Of a DNA stretch of 64,000 nucleotides, positions 20,835 through 32,476 are shown in pieces. Numbering within the stretch: position 1 is the first letter of the stretch; every line of letters begins with the position of its first letter. The notes below the pieces were generated by a model. That model was not told where the DNA came from and searched no databases. It saw only the letters and a list, made by a program, of their open reading frames with translations. Location of the stretch: assembly GCA_001414345.1 (NCBI GenBank), contig LLCB01000039.1:213538-277537 (forward strand). The letters are read 5' to 3'. A program made the translations under genes and the position numbers. This stretch comes from Hymenoscyphus infarciens. Taxonomy: Eukaryota > Ascomycota > Leotiomycetes > Helotiales > Helotiaceae.

Positions 20835-23226
20835 CTTGTTTATCTTACTTACACCTCTTGTCATGCTCCTGCGCTCATGGTTGCAAGCCCCAATCACTGC
20901 AGAAATACAACCGTCAACCACGCCATGCTACTCAGGCTAGCAGACGTGATGGCGGATAGTTACTTGCCGGTACCCATGTGCTGTTACCTTCTTCGTACAT
21001 CTATCTCTTCCTTCCTTCCCTCCACGGAGGGCTTCACTTGATCTGTACCTCCGTACCTGTCATACGGAGGGCACCACCTCGTTCTGCACGTTCCGTGTGT
21101 ATGTATGTATGTGCGGCAAACTGCCGATTACATGTCATGTATATGCAAAGCGACCCAAGGTCCTCCGTAGGCTCATTTGCCCTGCTTGCTTACTTGCTTT
21201 CGCCCTTCTCATATCGCCCCAGTTGATATTGTGTACTATACCGCTGGCACCACTTTCGAACTTTATATCCTCTCGACCACTCTCATCAATCGCTAGAATT
21301 GTTGTGGGTGATAGCAACCCCAACCCCACACGAGTTTCGTTGTGATTGTAGGCCACAAGTCGCCACGAAGTCGCCACGGTGGGTGCGAGGTGCGAGGGTG
21401 ACATGGTGATGTAATACCGTTTCAATCCTTCCCATTTCTTCGGATGCACGATAGTCCGCCGAAACTGAAATATGTGTTCGGGGGAGGATTTTGGGGCTTG
21501 CTGATGAAATTAAAAAAAAGCAATCAATTCCCGCCACTGTGGTTCAGTGTGTTTGTCGTTGCAGCTTGTTTTGTACTCTTTCTACGAGACGGGAGTACCG
21601 TCACCGCCAAACTACTGGTGAAGAAGGGGAGTTCCCTTGTGACTTCCCACGTGTTATTATCTTCAACCTTTTTGGCTCGTTTCGCAAGGAATCGTTCTTG
21701 TTAGAGAGGCTTGCAGATTAATATGGCTGATAGTGTATGGTCTACTAAGGAAGAAAATCTCAGCTTCGACCTTAGTTCCACGTACACTCTACTCTGGAGC
21801 TCTGTGTGCGCGAGGAGGCTGACGATGACCATTACTTTAATTTCCCCGAATAATTAATCTAATGGTTCCAGGCCTTTCTCTATGTATATCATCGCTTTAT
21901 TGAGTTGTGCGCAGAATCATGGAACCTTTTTTTACCGAAGTTTTGGGCGGTGGGGTTTTCAGTTGTCGATCTTTTCTGCTCTTTCCGCTTTTCAAATTGC
22001 ATTCCTTGAACGGCTTTTAACTTTGTTTTCGGTGCACTTCATGTTCTATCTATCCAAATCCTACGGGACAAGGTGTGACCTGAGCGACAGGAAGTGGTAT
22101 GAAACGGATGATTTCTATGGGTGAGAATCACGGCTCTTCCTCCGAAAGTTGGTTTGGGTCTTCTTATCTACTATTTCCTTTGATTGCAATGGCTCGATTA
22201 TTCCAATATTGACAACGGATGGCGCATCAGTTTGGATTTCGTCAGTACCAGCCATTCTTGAAGCAGGGCGACCTTTTTGTTGAAACCAAATTATTCTCGC
22301 CCACAATCTTGACGGTGCTTGCAAAGATGTAAGAGCCGGTGCTCGTGCTTTCCAGATGGATCATGGGGGACCTTTATTACGGTCTGTTCTGCGCTATATT
22401 CGAGATTCATCGGATGTTTTCTGGTATTTTCAATAACAATTGATTCCTAGCCAGATGGAGGAGTTTGAAAGATTTAGCCTCACCTCTTGAGCTTCTACTT
22501 TCTCCGTCCCATGACACAATTTTTGATATATATATACATACAGAAGTCTTCCCTTGCACCTCTTAACAAGATTAATAATCTACGTTCCAAGTAAGATGAG
22601 CTGACTTATCCTCTCGTCCGAGTCATCATTCGATTACATTAGGCTCTAGAGTTTGCTCACAAAAATTCCAGTCGCTCGGCCCCCACGTGCCAACTGTTCG
22701 ACGTGCCGAACTCGCCTATAAATCTGGGGTTAATCAAGAAAAGTTCCGGGGTTAATTAACACCCCGGATTTTATCTTGATTAACCATCTAAGCAGAGGCC
22801 GGTACATCCACCTTTCATATGGATACCGTGTTTTTGATCCCACAGGTGTCAAACCCGTGCAGCTGAGACTTATCATGCTTGGAATTCTGAAGCCGGGCCC
22901 CACCTAACAATTTCGGTATTGGTTTAACGATTTCCCACAACAATCCATCCGTGCTGGAACCAGTGTTGAGCCATTTTAATATACGAAAACCGGCAGCTTT
23001 GTATATAATAGACCGAAGGATGGTATGATCACCTGGTTCCACCTGATTATGATCAAGTTTTCATTTTGAACGCCACCCGTACGACCTTTTTGTTCTAAAC
23101 ACAGAAGGCGGCCACAGAACTTCCCAAAACTACTTACACTCGTTTTCCAGAAACACTGGAGCGGAAGTCTGTCTCAACAACGGCCGCCTTGTCACTCCTC
23201 TTATACTGGGTTCTAAAACCTTGAAA
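20835..23226. other. Gene-poor stretch upstream of the membrane oxidoreductase
   Basis: Only short unsupported frames are present, for example 22115-22324 on the minus strand. A strong hairpin lies at 22727-22785. The last few hundred bases should contain the promoter of the gene at 23227. Confidence 0.35.
22727..22785. repeat. 59-bp near-perfect hairpin
   Basis: GGTTAATCAAGA near 22728 is mirrored by TCTTGATTAACC near 22774, and an inner pair TCCGGGG / CCCCGGA encloses TTAATTAA. It could be a very small MITE or a structured RNA; nothing else supports either. Confidence 0.55.
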
Positions 23227-25362
23227 ATGTCTTCGAAATGGCCTCATAGCAAAGTCATCTACACCGGCAGCCAGGACCCTGAATCCGCCGACTTGGAAAA
23301 AGGTCTTTCCGCCAGCACACTGAGATTGCAACAGTTACCACCGATCAAGACTGGAGATAAAACAACGAATACTTCACTACACATCGAGAGAGTCCTTTCT
23401 CCGGTATCCCCAATCTGCGAAGGCATCACTCCGTCCTCAAGTGTTCCGGTGCTATCTCTATTAGGACCCGTTGGGGGTAAACAAACCACCAAAATAGCAG
23501 CACCCAACCCTGACAACAAGAAGCGTCCCAATCGATGGATTCTATTCCAACTATGGTTCAACACTTATCGAAAGTTCTTTGCCTGCGTTACCTTGCTCAA
23601 CTTGACGGGGATCATCACGGCGGCAGCCGGTCGTTTTCGCTATGCGGATAATCATCTCGGTGCTTTGGTGCTTGGAAACCTTCTATGTGCGATTCTGATG
23701 AGAAATGAGATGTTCATACGGTTTTTGTATATCATCGCGATCCACGGACTGAAACACGTGGGCTCTTCCCCCTTCGCGACATACGATGAATGCTGATAAG
23801 ATCTCTACCAGTGGGCACCATTGAGACTCAAGTACGCGGTAGTCTCGATTCTTCAACACGTCGGTGGGATTCATTCAGGATGTGCCCTCTCAGGCACTGC
23901 GTAGGAGAGCCAAACCAAACATGTGACTACTGGGCTAACATCAGAACCAGATGGCTCGTATACAAAATCGTCGACATCATCCGGCATTACGCCCATCAAC
24001 ACTATGCTGTGATTGCTACAGGGGTAATCACAAATCTCCTTGTCATAATCTCTGTTCTCAGCGCCTTCCCCTGGATTCGCAAGTCGGTGTCTCAACCTCC
24101 ATATGTAAAGATTAGGAGGTGAACTAACTGCGATTCAGTTATCATCACAACGTATTCGAGGGCCATCACCGGTTCATTGGTTGGCTGGGTCTTGCGGTAT
24201 TTACACCCCTTCGCCTCACACGGAACCTCGGCCCGGTACTGATGGATTGTAGGCAACATGGTGTTTCGTCATTTTGGGGAACATCTATGATATGAAACTT
24301 GGGAGATGGAGATTGGATGCTCATTCTCTCATCAGCTTACAGGAGCTATGGTTTGCAGTGTTCATGACAATCTTGTATGCTCTTCTCCAACCATCCAATT
24401 CGTCGAAGCATCCCACTCATCGCTCTTAGTGTTCTTATCCCTTGGTGCACACTTCGCCAAGTACCTGTCGAAGTAGAAATCGTAAGTCCTTCTCCTTTAC
24501 CCACTCGGAACCAATCCATCTCAACTGATATTAGCCATCGCCCAAAGTCGCCATTCTTCGTTTCAATCGCGGCATGCAACAAGGTCTTCTTGGGAGAATC
24601 AGTCATACTTCTATCATGGAGTACCATGCCTTTGGGATCATTAGCGAGGGTACAAAGTCTCCTTATCATTACATGATCTGTGGTGTCCAAGGCGATTTTA
24701 CGAAAACGCTTGTTGCCGATCCACCGAAGTTCTTGTGGACTAGAGAATTGAAGTTTGGTATGAGTTGATTTCACTTTACCGACTTCATGAAAGGTTGTGT
24801 ACTAATACTGCTCAGCTGGTGTCGGACATGCTTCTGCAATGTTCAAACGCGGGATCAGAATTTGTACGGGCACGGGAATTGGAGCCGCACTTTCGACTTG
24901 CATACAAAGTCCCAACTGGTAAAATTCCCCCATCACCCAGCATCGCCATTCCCTTCCCAGTCTCATCTCCGTCCCCCCTCCCTCCACCCATCTGACATCC
25001 ATTAGGTTCCTGATATGGATCGGATCCGACCAAGAAAAGACCTTCGGCCCGACAATGACTCGGCTAATTCACGAATACATCGAACCCGAACGAATGATCC
25101 TCTGGGACTCCAAGAAACGAGGGGGAAGACCCGATACGGTGCAGTTACTCAAAGATACGTGGGAGAGCTTTGGGGCCGAGGTGATTTTTATTACGAGTAA
25201 TATGAAGGGGAATGACGAGATGATGCAAGGATGTCGTGCTGGTGCGTTCCTCTTTTGCGGCCTCTTATTTTGTGGAAATGTGGAAGGGGAAGGTCTGGAG
25301 AAATCATGCTAACTCTGTTAATAGCTGGACTACATGCTTTTGGGACTCTATGGGATTTTTAA
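23227..25362 (+). CDS. TmpA-like membrane oxidoreductase (ferric-reductase-like NAD-binding)
   Basis: Ten exons join in frame to 529 residues: 23227-23757, 23812-23900, 23945-24082, 24139-24196, 24253-24374, 24430-24481, 24535-24757, 24816-24918, 25006-25241 and 25325-25362. A hydrophilic N-terminal 100 residues precedes several membrane segments: FFACVTLLNLTGIITAAAG, ALVLGNLLCAILM, the HYAVIATGVITNLLVIISVL helix, and ELWFAVFMTILIFVLIPW. Paired His occur in QHVGGIHSG and YHHNVFEGHHR. The cytosolic part has MQQGLLGRISHTSIMEYHAF, the nucleotide-binding CTGTGIGAALS and a C-terminus GLHAFGTLWDF. This matches fungal membrane flavoprotein-like proteins related to Aspergillus TmpA and to proteins near NRPS-like genes. 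Substrate unknown. Intron 3 uses a weak donor (GTCGGT), chosen because it alone keeps frame and gives WIRNYHHN with a proper CTAAC branch point. No disabling mutation is seen. Confidence 0.85.
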
Positions 25363-25929
25363 TGAAGGAGCACATTGAGATGGGACGGGTTGTTCATCGG
25401 AATTCTTGATTTTCCACCGCATGGAATGGGTATGGGACGAGGCTGGGTTGGGCTGGGTTGGGCTGGGTTAGGTTGAGTAGGAAAAGAGAAGTAGAAGTTC
25501 CGGTCTATGATAAACGGGTCGTTCATGAAAGGTTTCCTTCTTTCAAATAGAGGGCTCAATATTACACCAGTTGGTTCAACTTCTCTTCCGGGATGCTGCA
25601 TGCAACGTGAGGGTGTTTTTGGAGAGATAACTTGTTCGCTGTAGGTCGTTAAACGGGAAGAGGGGAGAGAAATACAATTTGCAAGTGGGATCGAGAATTT
25701 TTGCTCTATTAGGTACTAATCTGCTTTGATTTGATATCTTTGAGTGCTTGGGAAGTTGTTAACAATGTCTAAGTTTCTGTTGAGCCTCGGGAGACGGCCC
25801 GGGTTTTGTTTTATCCTCCATCTGTTGAAAAATAATTGTGCACGCGTCGGGAAGTCGGCGTTATTCCTCCGAGATCGAAAGGGCTTTTGGTCACTCATGA
25901 CGAGATTTCGGCGGCTGTGAGGCCAACAG
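25363..25929. other. Intergenic with 10-bp repeat
   Basis: A 10-base unit GGCTGGGTTG recurs about three times at 25440-25470. The rest is unremarkable. Confidence 0.4.
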
Positions 25930-26275
25930 TGGGTGTCACTACTCCGTGCAAACACACCCAAAAACAGCGACTTCTCCTACTAATTATAAAGGAACGTACT
26001 CGAGTTTGCTTATATTTTTTACATAATAGGGTAACTTATAGTAGGGGCTTAAAAAATCTCTTAGGGGATTTGTTAAAATTATATACTTAGCTTAGGATTT
26101 ATAACTAAGAGTATAGTTAGAAAAGTGTTCTACTTATAAAGTTTTATATATATAGTTATTATTTTATTAAGAAATAGTATACTATATAGTTGCTAAGTTA
26201 TAAAGCTATAAAGAGGGTTACTTTTGGTTTATTTTCGGCTAAATCTAGAGGGTGCGCACGGAGTAGTGACACCCA
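25930..26275. mobile_element. 346-bp MITE with 20-bp perfect terminal inverted repeats
   Basis: The left end TGGGTGTCACTACTCCGTGC is repeated exactly, inverted, at the right end (26256-26275). The interior is AT-rich with many stops, and the element sits downstream of the broken HET gene. The flanks are not clear direct repeats; weak inverted similarity (CCAACAG outside the left end, TTGTTGAGG outside the right) means the true ends could lie further out. Confidence 0.75.
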
Positions 26276-26417
26276 TTGTTGAGGCGAACTCTTTAACGGC
26301 CGCTGGACAAACAGCCTATATTTATCCACTCCTAGGGAACAGCTAAGCGAGCGTACAAGTTTGAGACTACTTGAACCTAACCACAAATTAAACCAGGAAA
26401 CCAAAATTCCTCTCAAA

Positions 26418-28993
26418 CTAAATTAAACCATGACAGGAGCGACGAGAACTCCCCTCGGGTAAATGTGGTTGACTGGTTAAGAGTTTGAGAGTATCAAGAT
26501 CCAAATGAACTTCTAAATATTCGTTCGGATCTCCTTTCGACGAGGGCCACATATTCTTCTGATTTCCCGAACTGTAATGAAATACTTCTTCCGAGTTCTC
26601 ATACTCCTTCACTGGTGTCTCATCCCAATGACGGAGTATCAAGGCTCTCCCGATAATTGAGCAGGGGGGTGCTGTTGATTTGCTCACCAACTCTTCCCGG
26701 ATTATCATCGCAATGCTTGAATCTCTGAAGTGACAAATGGTGTCTCCTTTTGCAGTTCCTGGAACGAGTCCGATTTGGCCACGAGTTCCCATCATCCAGC
26801 GAGGCTTGAGTATTGGTATTCTTCCGAAAAGCTTGAACAGGTACCGCTATCCCGTATCTCTCGTACACCCCCAAAGCCGGGCCTTGTTTTCTGCAAGCAC
26901 AGTTTGCGTGGCTTTTTATGCTGGGGAATATCCCACCCGACAGGGTCCACAGCTTCAGAGAAGGCAAATGCACTATGCTTGACCTCTCTCCGGAGCATAC
27001 ATACATGTGAGATATTGCTATCGATGCTGATAACTGTTTTGGAATCTTCTTTTATTCGCACGAGTGCATCCTTTGCGACCACAGCCACCTCGTCTGATGG
27101 ATCATTGGAATTGATTTTGTGATAGTACAAATCCTGCCAATGTTTAAAGAGTGTCCTCGCTTTTGTGGGAGTGCCAAAAGAATCTCCGAGGATGCTGATC
27201 ACACCATGGCTTTTCGCCACTGTCTGATACAAATGGTTGGATGAAAGTCGAGGCTGGTGGAGGCATGTCTCCCAAGCGAGACCACAAAGCTGAATTTGTA
27301 TAAACGAGCTGAAGCGAACCAGGTGATAGCTAATCCATAACCCAGTTTGTGCCATGAGATTCTTGTATAGTTGAAAAAGATCGATTTCATAGCTGGGGAA
27401 TAGATTCAAAGATCTGGTGTCGGCAAGACCAAGTAAGCCATATATTTTGTCACTCCGCTTGCTACAGCGGGCGTTTCTGGAAGTAACAAGAGCGTCCGAT
27501 CAAGGAAAGCCGCGCCAATCGAGACCAAAACCCTCCCTATTATCGTGGTAGCTGCGCCGTAAAGCCAGGAGTTTATTTGCCGAAGTATTGAGTCTCCGTT
27601 CGACATGTAGTGGCGGTTCAGACTCGAAATTCCTAGAAGAACCAAACTCAAAAGGGTCTGCTGAGTTGTAGTTTTCGTGGCGTGTGGTAGTTGACACCAT
27701 CAACTGCAGATCAGAGAGAGATCGCCAATTCAATGTCATCTCCTCACACTGAAACACCACCTCTTTCGCAAGTACTATTTCTTGGATGACCCAGACCCTA
27801 TCCCAATATTCTCGGGAGCAGAGCTTTTCCACGCTTCTCCACCCATTATGAGAAGCGTGAGATGTCCCTTTCATTGTTTCGCATAATATGTTCTTTGTCG
27901 GCAAACAAACACGTCGTCGACTATCGAGACCTGATACTATATCCGAAATTCTCTCACACCAGAGAACAAACACGGACAATTCTTTTCGAGCATCCACATC
28001 CAGCTTGCCGTATCTCCATATGGACTCTTCTGTTTGTGGGAAGGACTCTCTCATACATTTCTTGAGATAAATCCTTTTCAACAATAAATATCGGAGAAAT
28101 GTGGTTTTCTCCCGAGGGATTTGCTTTATTGCGCGGCTTGCAGACCATCCCGCCGTGACGTTGTGATGTGCTGCTGTGGTTTTGGCGTCTTGTTTACTTT
28201 CTGGCATCCTCCCAATAGCCGGAACTGCTGTTCCCACTGTCCCCACATCTCTTTCGAGCACTTTCCGAAGCGCAGGTTTGTCATCCGAGGTTAGAAAAAG
28301 CGTGTTTCCAGATCGAGCTCTACTCCGTGAGTTGCCAGTCCGTAGCTGTGAAGCATTCCAACGAAGAACCTCCCAGCCTGCAGAAGCTCTTCACGATCTC
28401 CCTTGGCCTCACACACACAATCGAGAGAAGCCATGCGAAGGTCTTTGACAAAACCAAAGGCATCTTTAACGCGGCCTCCTTCGTCCATTCCAAGCCATCC
28501 AATGCTCTTTGATGCACCCCCAAAGATTTCTCTCATCAAGGAAACCTGTTGACTGCGTTCTACACCATTGGCTTGATTAATACACAGTGCATCAATCCAC
28601 AGTATACGAGGAGAAGACCCGTGCCTTAGATATGTGAGGGCCGACCACAAGTTGTAGGTTACACGTATGGTGCAGTTGTTTATTTTAATAGGATGGAGCT
28701 TTTCTCGCTGATCTCCCCACATATATGATAGGGCTTCGTAACTTGCATTTGTCGAATTCAAAAACGGGTCTTCCACCGTTCGCTCGAGCAAACATTCAAT
28801 GGTGGAGGAGAAGGAGCCAGAAGGAAGCAGAGTGAGAAGCCGAAATTGTTTTAGTATCCTTCCTTAGTTCAAGTGGGTTGTATATAACGTTCGTATCTGG
28901 AGAATTGTCTGAAGTTGGCTGCAATAATGAATGCTTACTACGCACAAAAGATGCCATCCAGGCTGAGCGTTCCGGTGATGCGAAATTGGACAT
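26418..28993 (-). pseudogene. HET-domain (heterokaryon incompatibility) pseudogene
   Basis: The translation shows all HET-domain landmarks: RLLTLLPSG near 28830, ASYEALSYMWGD near 28725-28760, ILWIDALCINQA near 28565-28605, and MREIFGGASKSIGWLG. Then come YWDRVWVIQEIVLAKEVV, SDKIYGLLGLAD and a C-terminal block GTAKGDTICHF. In intact HET proteins the domain triggers cell death when unlike fungal strains fuse. Here the frame is broken several times: an extra A in an AAAA run near 28848-28852 (before QFRLL), a shift at a T run near 28285-28295, an in-frame TGA at 27500-27502 before SDALVT, and another shift near 26790-26830. None of the breaks looks like an intron. The first ATG is at 28993 (MSNFASPERSAW). 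Homopolymer positions leave room for sequencing error in two of the breaks, but the TGA does not. Confidence 0.85.
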
Positions 28994-30522
28994 TGTGTTA
29001 TACTCGACGCTCTAATTTGGGGTCAACTTATGGTGTTCAAGCTAGATTGGAGTTCAGTCATACCGGGTCTTAGATTGGAGCACTTTGGCTGGGAAGGTTG
29101 ACAAAATTAGATGATCCGCCACAGCCTTTAGGTTGTAGGACACGATGGTAGCGGTACTGGGTGGTGTTGTTGGGCTTCTCTATAAAGCGTGTGGTCAGAA
29201 TAGACTCAACAGTTATCAAAAGATGATGCTACTGAAGTTGAAAGAAGTATTCGCATGTTACGGCTGTTTGAAGTCGTGTATATTTCCAAGTGGAGCGTCA
29301 TGAAGGTGGTTGAGGCTGTGCTGCTGAGATAAGGAAAAATACTACGGTACTTTCGGGATAAGCGTGCCAATCTTTGCCCAGACTTGGGCACTAATATCAT
29401 ATTGGGGGGGTGTACGAGGATGATCGTGTCTTGTATAGAATGTTACAATGCTATATCGGATTTCGGATAATGACGATAAATGTTCGATAGTTGGCAGGAA
29501 ATAGTTAATCCTGCTGAGAGCTAGTAAGAAGACTTTATCTAAGTATAAATAAAAAGTTACAGATTTTCTAAACATATATATTAAGAAATCTTAAGTTATA
29601 AAAGTGGTAGAACCTATATATTTAAGGAGCTCTTTCGTATTAATAGAAAAAGTGGTATTTAAATAGGCAGAAAATATAATTTTCAAATAAATATAAGTTA
29701 TGTGAGATTTATTTAGTACTATAAAGTACCAGCGTTAAAAACCTGATATTTTATTAGTTCTCGTTACTTTTTTAAACGACCATAGCTTTCAGTGATCTGA
29801 TGATATATATCGCGATATTTGCGATAAATATTGTATCAGCGCCCAAGTCTGTATTTGCTAAATTGCCATAACACAACTATTTTTGAGGTTGTTTTCCAAA
29901 TTCATTTTCTTTATTTGACTCAAACTAAGGAGAGCAAAGTGCGAGATTTTTATTTCGTCTATCAAAATAACAAGATTAGACCTTTCTGTTTGCACTAACT
30001 ATATCCTAAGAACATGGCAAGCGATAAGCTAAGCTAGAACATTGAAATTCTCGACTAATGAAGAAAAGGGGGGTAATATGTTTGTAAGGTTGGGCGTAAA
30101 TAATTTATCTTCAAAAGGAAACTCGCATTTCCTCACAGACCCCCGCTTGAAACCAACCGAAACTATGTTCGCTTCTCCAGAAATCAATTAGAAGGGAGCT
30201 TTAATGACCTACATTTCCAGTGAACCTTTTTTCTACTTCTTTTCTTTGATATAGTTCCTAAAAGTTTTGTAAGAAAATTACTATGAGAGATCATCTACAC
30301 CCCGAGTAAATCCACATCCATGGTGATTGGTATAGAACGTCCGCTTCAGCCGCAAATTGAAAGTAAAGCCTGTATACAATTTCGACGTCACCGAGTGGAG
30401 CCACAAGAAGCCACATAATAACAGACTCGTAAATCTCACATCAGCTGACCCACAATTACTTTACAGGTTAAAAAGGCTCCCTTTTGCTTGTCTATCAAAA
30501 CCTTCTCGTGTAAAGTCTCATA
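28994..30522. other. Intergenic, AT-rich RIP-like patch
   Basis: The stretch 29530-29760 is very AT-rich with stops in all frames, like the interiors of the degraded elements, and may be an unrecognisable repeat relic. No gene seen. Confidence 0.4.
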
Positions 30523-31176
30523 ATGTTCTCCTTCCTTCAAGGTGTCACGCCGCCTCGGCGCTATATAGCAAACCTTTCAACTATCTCCTACGAAAATGGC
30601 ACCTCATCGCAAACCTTCTACGGGGATGAAGCTCCCTATTTTGTCACCCATTCCATCCCGAACAAAAAATCCTTCTTTAACCCACCACAACACTTGCATC
30701 TCTTCTAGACCGAGGATTTTCTCGTCGAAAAAGGAACAGGAATTTGGCATCAACCCACAGCTCCCAATCCAGCACACCGAAGAGTAGTGAAGATAGCAGG
30801 AGATCCTCCAATTCGCTTACCGAAAGGAACGTATCATCGTTTTGAAAATGCATCAGATACTGAAGCATTGGTTGTGAGAATTCGTGTTGATCCCCCGGGG
30901 GATAATGATGTCAAGGAGGAGCAATTTTTCCGGAATTTCTTTGGGTATCTCGAGGATTGCAGGAATCATGGGAGTCAACCGAGTATTTTTCAGCTCGAGC
31001 TTTTTCTACATACGATTGATGGGCCTTTGGCGATCCCTTGTCCGGGACCTGACGGTGTTAAGTGGTGGATTAGTAGGATTGTGATGTTGGTTTTGGGAGT
31101 CGTGATTGGAGAATGGCTGTTGGGTTATAAGAGAACCTACCCGGAGTATTACTCTGGGAAAGATACTGGCTGTTAG
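30523..31176 (+). pseudogene. Cupin-domain membrane protein gene with one in-frame TAG
   Basis: One frame of 217 codons from ATG 30523 to the stop at 31174-31176 is coherent apart from TAG at 30706-30708. The first half has FYGDEAPYFVTHSIP and PPQHLHLF, then after the TAG TEDFLVEKGTGIW. Counting the stop as one residue restores the spacing of cupin motif 1, HxH(4)E(6)G, so the lost residue lies between the metal-binding His pair and Glu. Later come LPKGTYHRFENASDTEALVV, RNFFGYLEDCRNHG and a C-terminal membrane helix (ISRIVMLVLGVVIGEWLLGY) ending near YPEYY. The order matches a family of fungal cupin proteins with a C-terminal anchor, sometimes found near secondary-metabolite genes. CAG to TAG is the simplest origin of the stop. 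It may be a recent pseudogene; readthrough cannot be excluded. Confidence 0.72.
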
Positions 31177-31207
31177 TAGTTTTTTGTGGTGAAATATCTT
31201 TTGGATA

Positions 31208-31257
31208 GTTCTAAGCCTTTAGGGTAATTACTCTGGATTACCCTGATTATTTAGAAC
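31208..31257. repeat. 50-bp palindromic element
   Basis: The arrangement is GTTCTAA, 6 bases, AGGGTAAT, 8 bases, ATTACCCT, 6 bases, TTAGAAC, which is perfectly mirrored in its four blocks. Half-sites with the same 6-base spacing occur at 1521-1541 and, as a variant, at 5567-5587. Confidence 0.7.
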
Positions 31258-31482
31258 AACGAGCTAGTCCGGCAGGTACGAGCCTGATATTTGCGGCCGA
31301 TTTTACCGTCGTCTACTTCTAGCCTAGAAAAGTGACACACCTATTCAGACCAGCTTGGAACCGCCAGTCAGACTAGTATAAAACATCATAATGAACAAAT
31401 AAAAGGGATAAATATCTCAGTTCCACCCCACACTCCAACACCAAAATTCCACCTCTACCACCACAACTTAACACACTCCATA

Positions 31483-31917
31483 ATGGCATCACGACCAATC
31501 TTCGCCGCAGCTGATGTTGCCGTACTTTTATCTCAAGGTCTTATTCAGCCAGCCACCCAAGGACGTCGACACATCTCCTGCTCTATTATGTTCTGGGAAG
31601 CTCCATACTCGCCTGAGGACTCGGCTACCCCCTCGTTCACAGTACCCGAGTTTTTCGAGAGCGTAGAAACTTTGGTATATATTGGCTGGGGAGAGGAAAA
31701 GGCCGCCGAAATCTGGGAAGGATGGAAGAAATTTGAGGAGAATGAAAGTTTCCAGCCTTCTTTCGTAGAATATGCACTGTCTGCTATACCACATCTCAAT
31801 AATGAAGACGAAGGGGAGGATTGAGATGCAGACATGTTGGGCTGGGGAGTAGCGACCGAGCTCCGTGAAGCGATAATGGATGAAGAGTTTGGCATTATTG
31901 GGCTTACAAGAGATTAG
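31483..31917 (+). CDS. Small hypothetical protein, in-frame TGA near its end
   Basis: An ATG after a typical A/C-rich leader starts a 113-codon frame (MASRPIFAAADVAVLLSQGL onward) ending in TGA at 31822-31824. The same frame continues for 30 sensible codons (DADMLGWGVATELREAIMDE to GLTRD) to TAG at 31915-31917. The protein is acidic, with blocks FTVPEFFESVETLVYIGWG and EEKAAEIWEGWKKFEENESF; the latter looks like a soluble helical protein. I know no family. The sequence after the TGA has the same acidic composition, so the stop is either a recent nonsense change (CGA or TGG to TGA) or readthrough. A 158-codon frame on the other strand covers the same bases but is less protein-like. The neighbouring cupin gene also carries one stop. 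Confidence 0.5.
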
Positions 31918-32476
31918 AGAGAGAGAGTATGGCGCGGGCGCAGGCTTCATTAACAGGCACTGGTGCAAACACGCATGCACCGCCAGGAATTCATAACTGA
32001 CCAAGAGTAAAATGCTTCAGCTCAACGTCCCCGATTGCTCGATCAAAACACGGAAAATCAATTTAATTATCCTAAACGAGTAGAACAATTTTATTTATCT
32101 TTTCTTTAGTTTCCTACAAGTGTTGGGACAATTGTAGAAGGGAAAGCGCGAGGGTCTACAGTCACGGATTCCTGCACCCCCTGATGCACCCTAGTAGGAA
32201 ATAAAAAAAATCAAATAAAAGTATATGTCAAAATTTGTTTCATAATTCATCAGCCCTCAAAGAAGAAAAGTGACCAAAATATCCAAGGTCATGACTAATA
32301 TAACCATGAAAACCACACTATCTTCTCGCCAACTCACCTCTCCCCCAAGTATTTATAAACCAAGTGGACAGCCCAACTTCATCCTACATCTTACCACCCC
32401 AGACATCATGAATTTCCTTCCGATCCCTCTTGGCCCTCCTCCACACCCATTGAAAACCTGTAGTGCTTCAAAATAG
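31918..32476. other. Intergenic between convergent genes
   Basis: This AT-rich stretch holds the 3' ends of the flanking convergent genes. No structure of note. Confidence 0.4.

Noticed and set aside
31528..32004. 158-codon minus frame over the small hypothetical gene
   Set aside because: Cys/Leu-rich without domain features, and it lacks an ATG-supported context; the plus frame is more protein-like.
30523..32004. Cupin plus neighbour as part of a secondary-metabolite cluster
   Set aside because: No PKS, NRPS, terpene or P450 gene lies nearby in the window.
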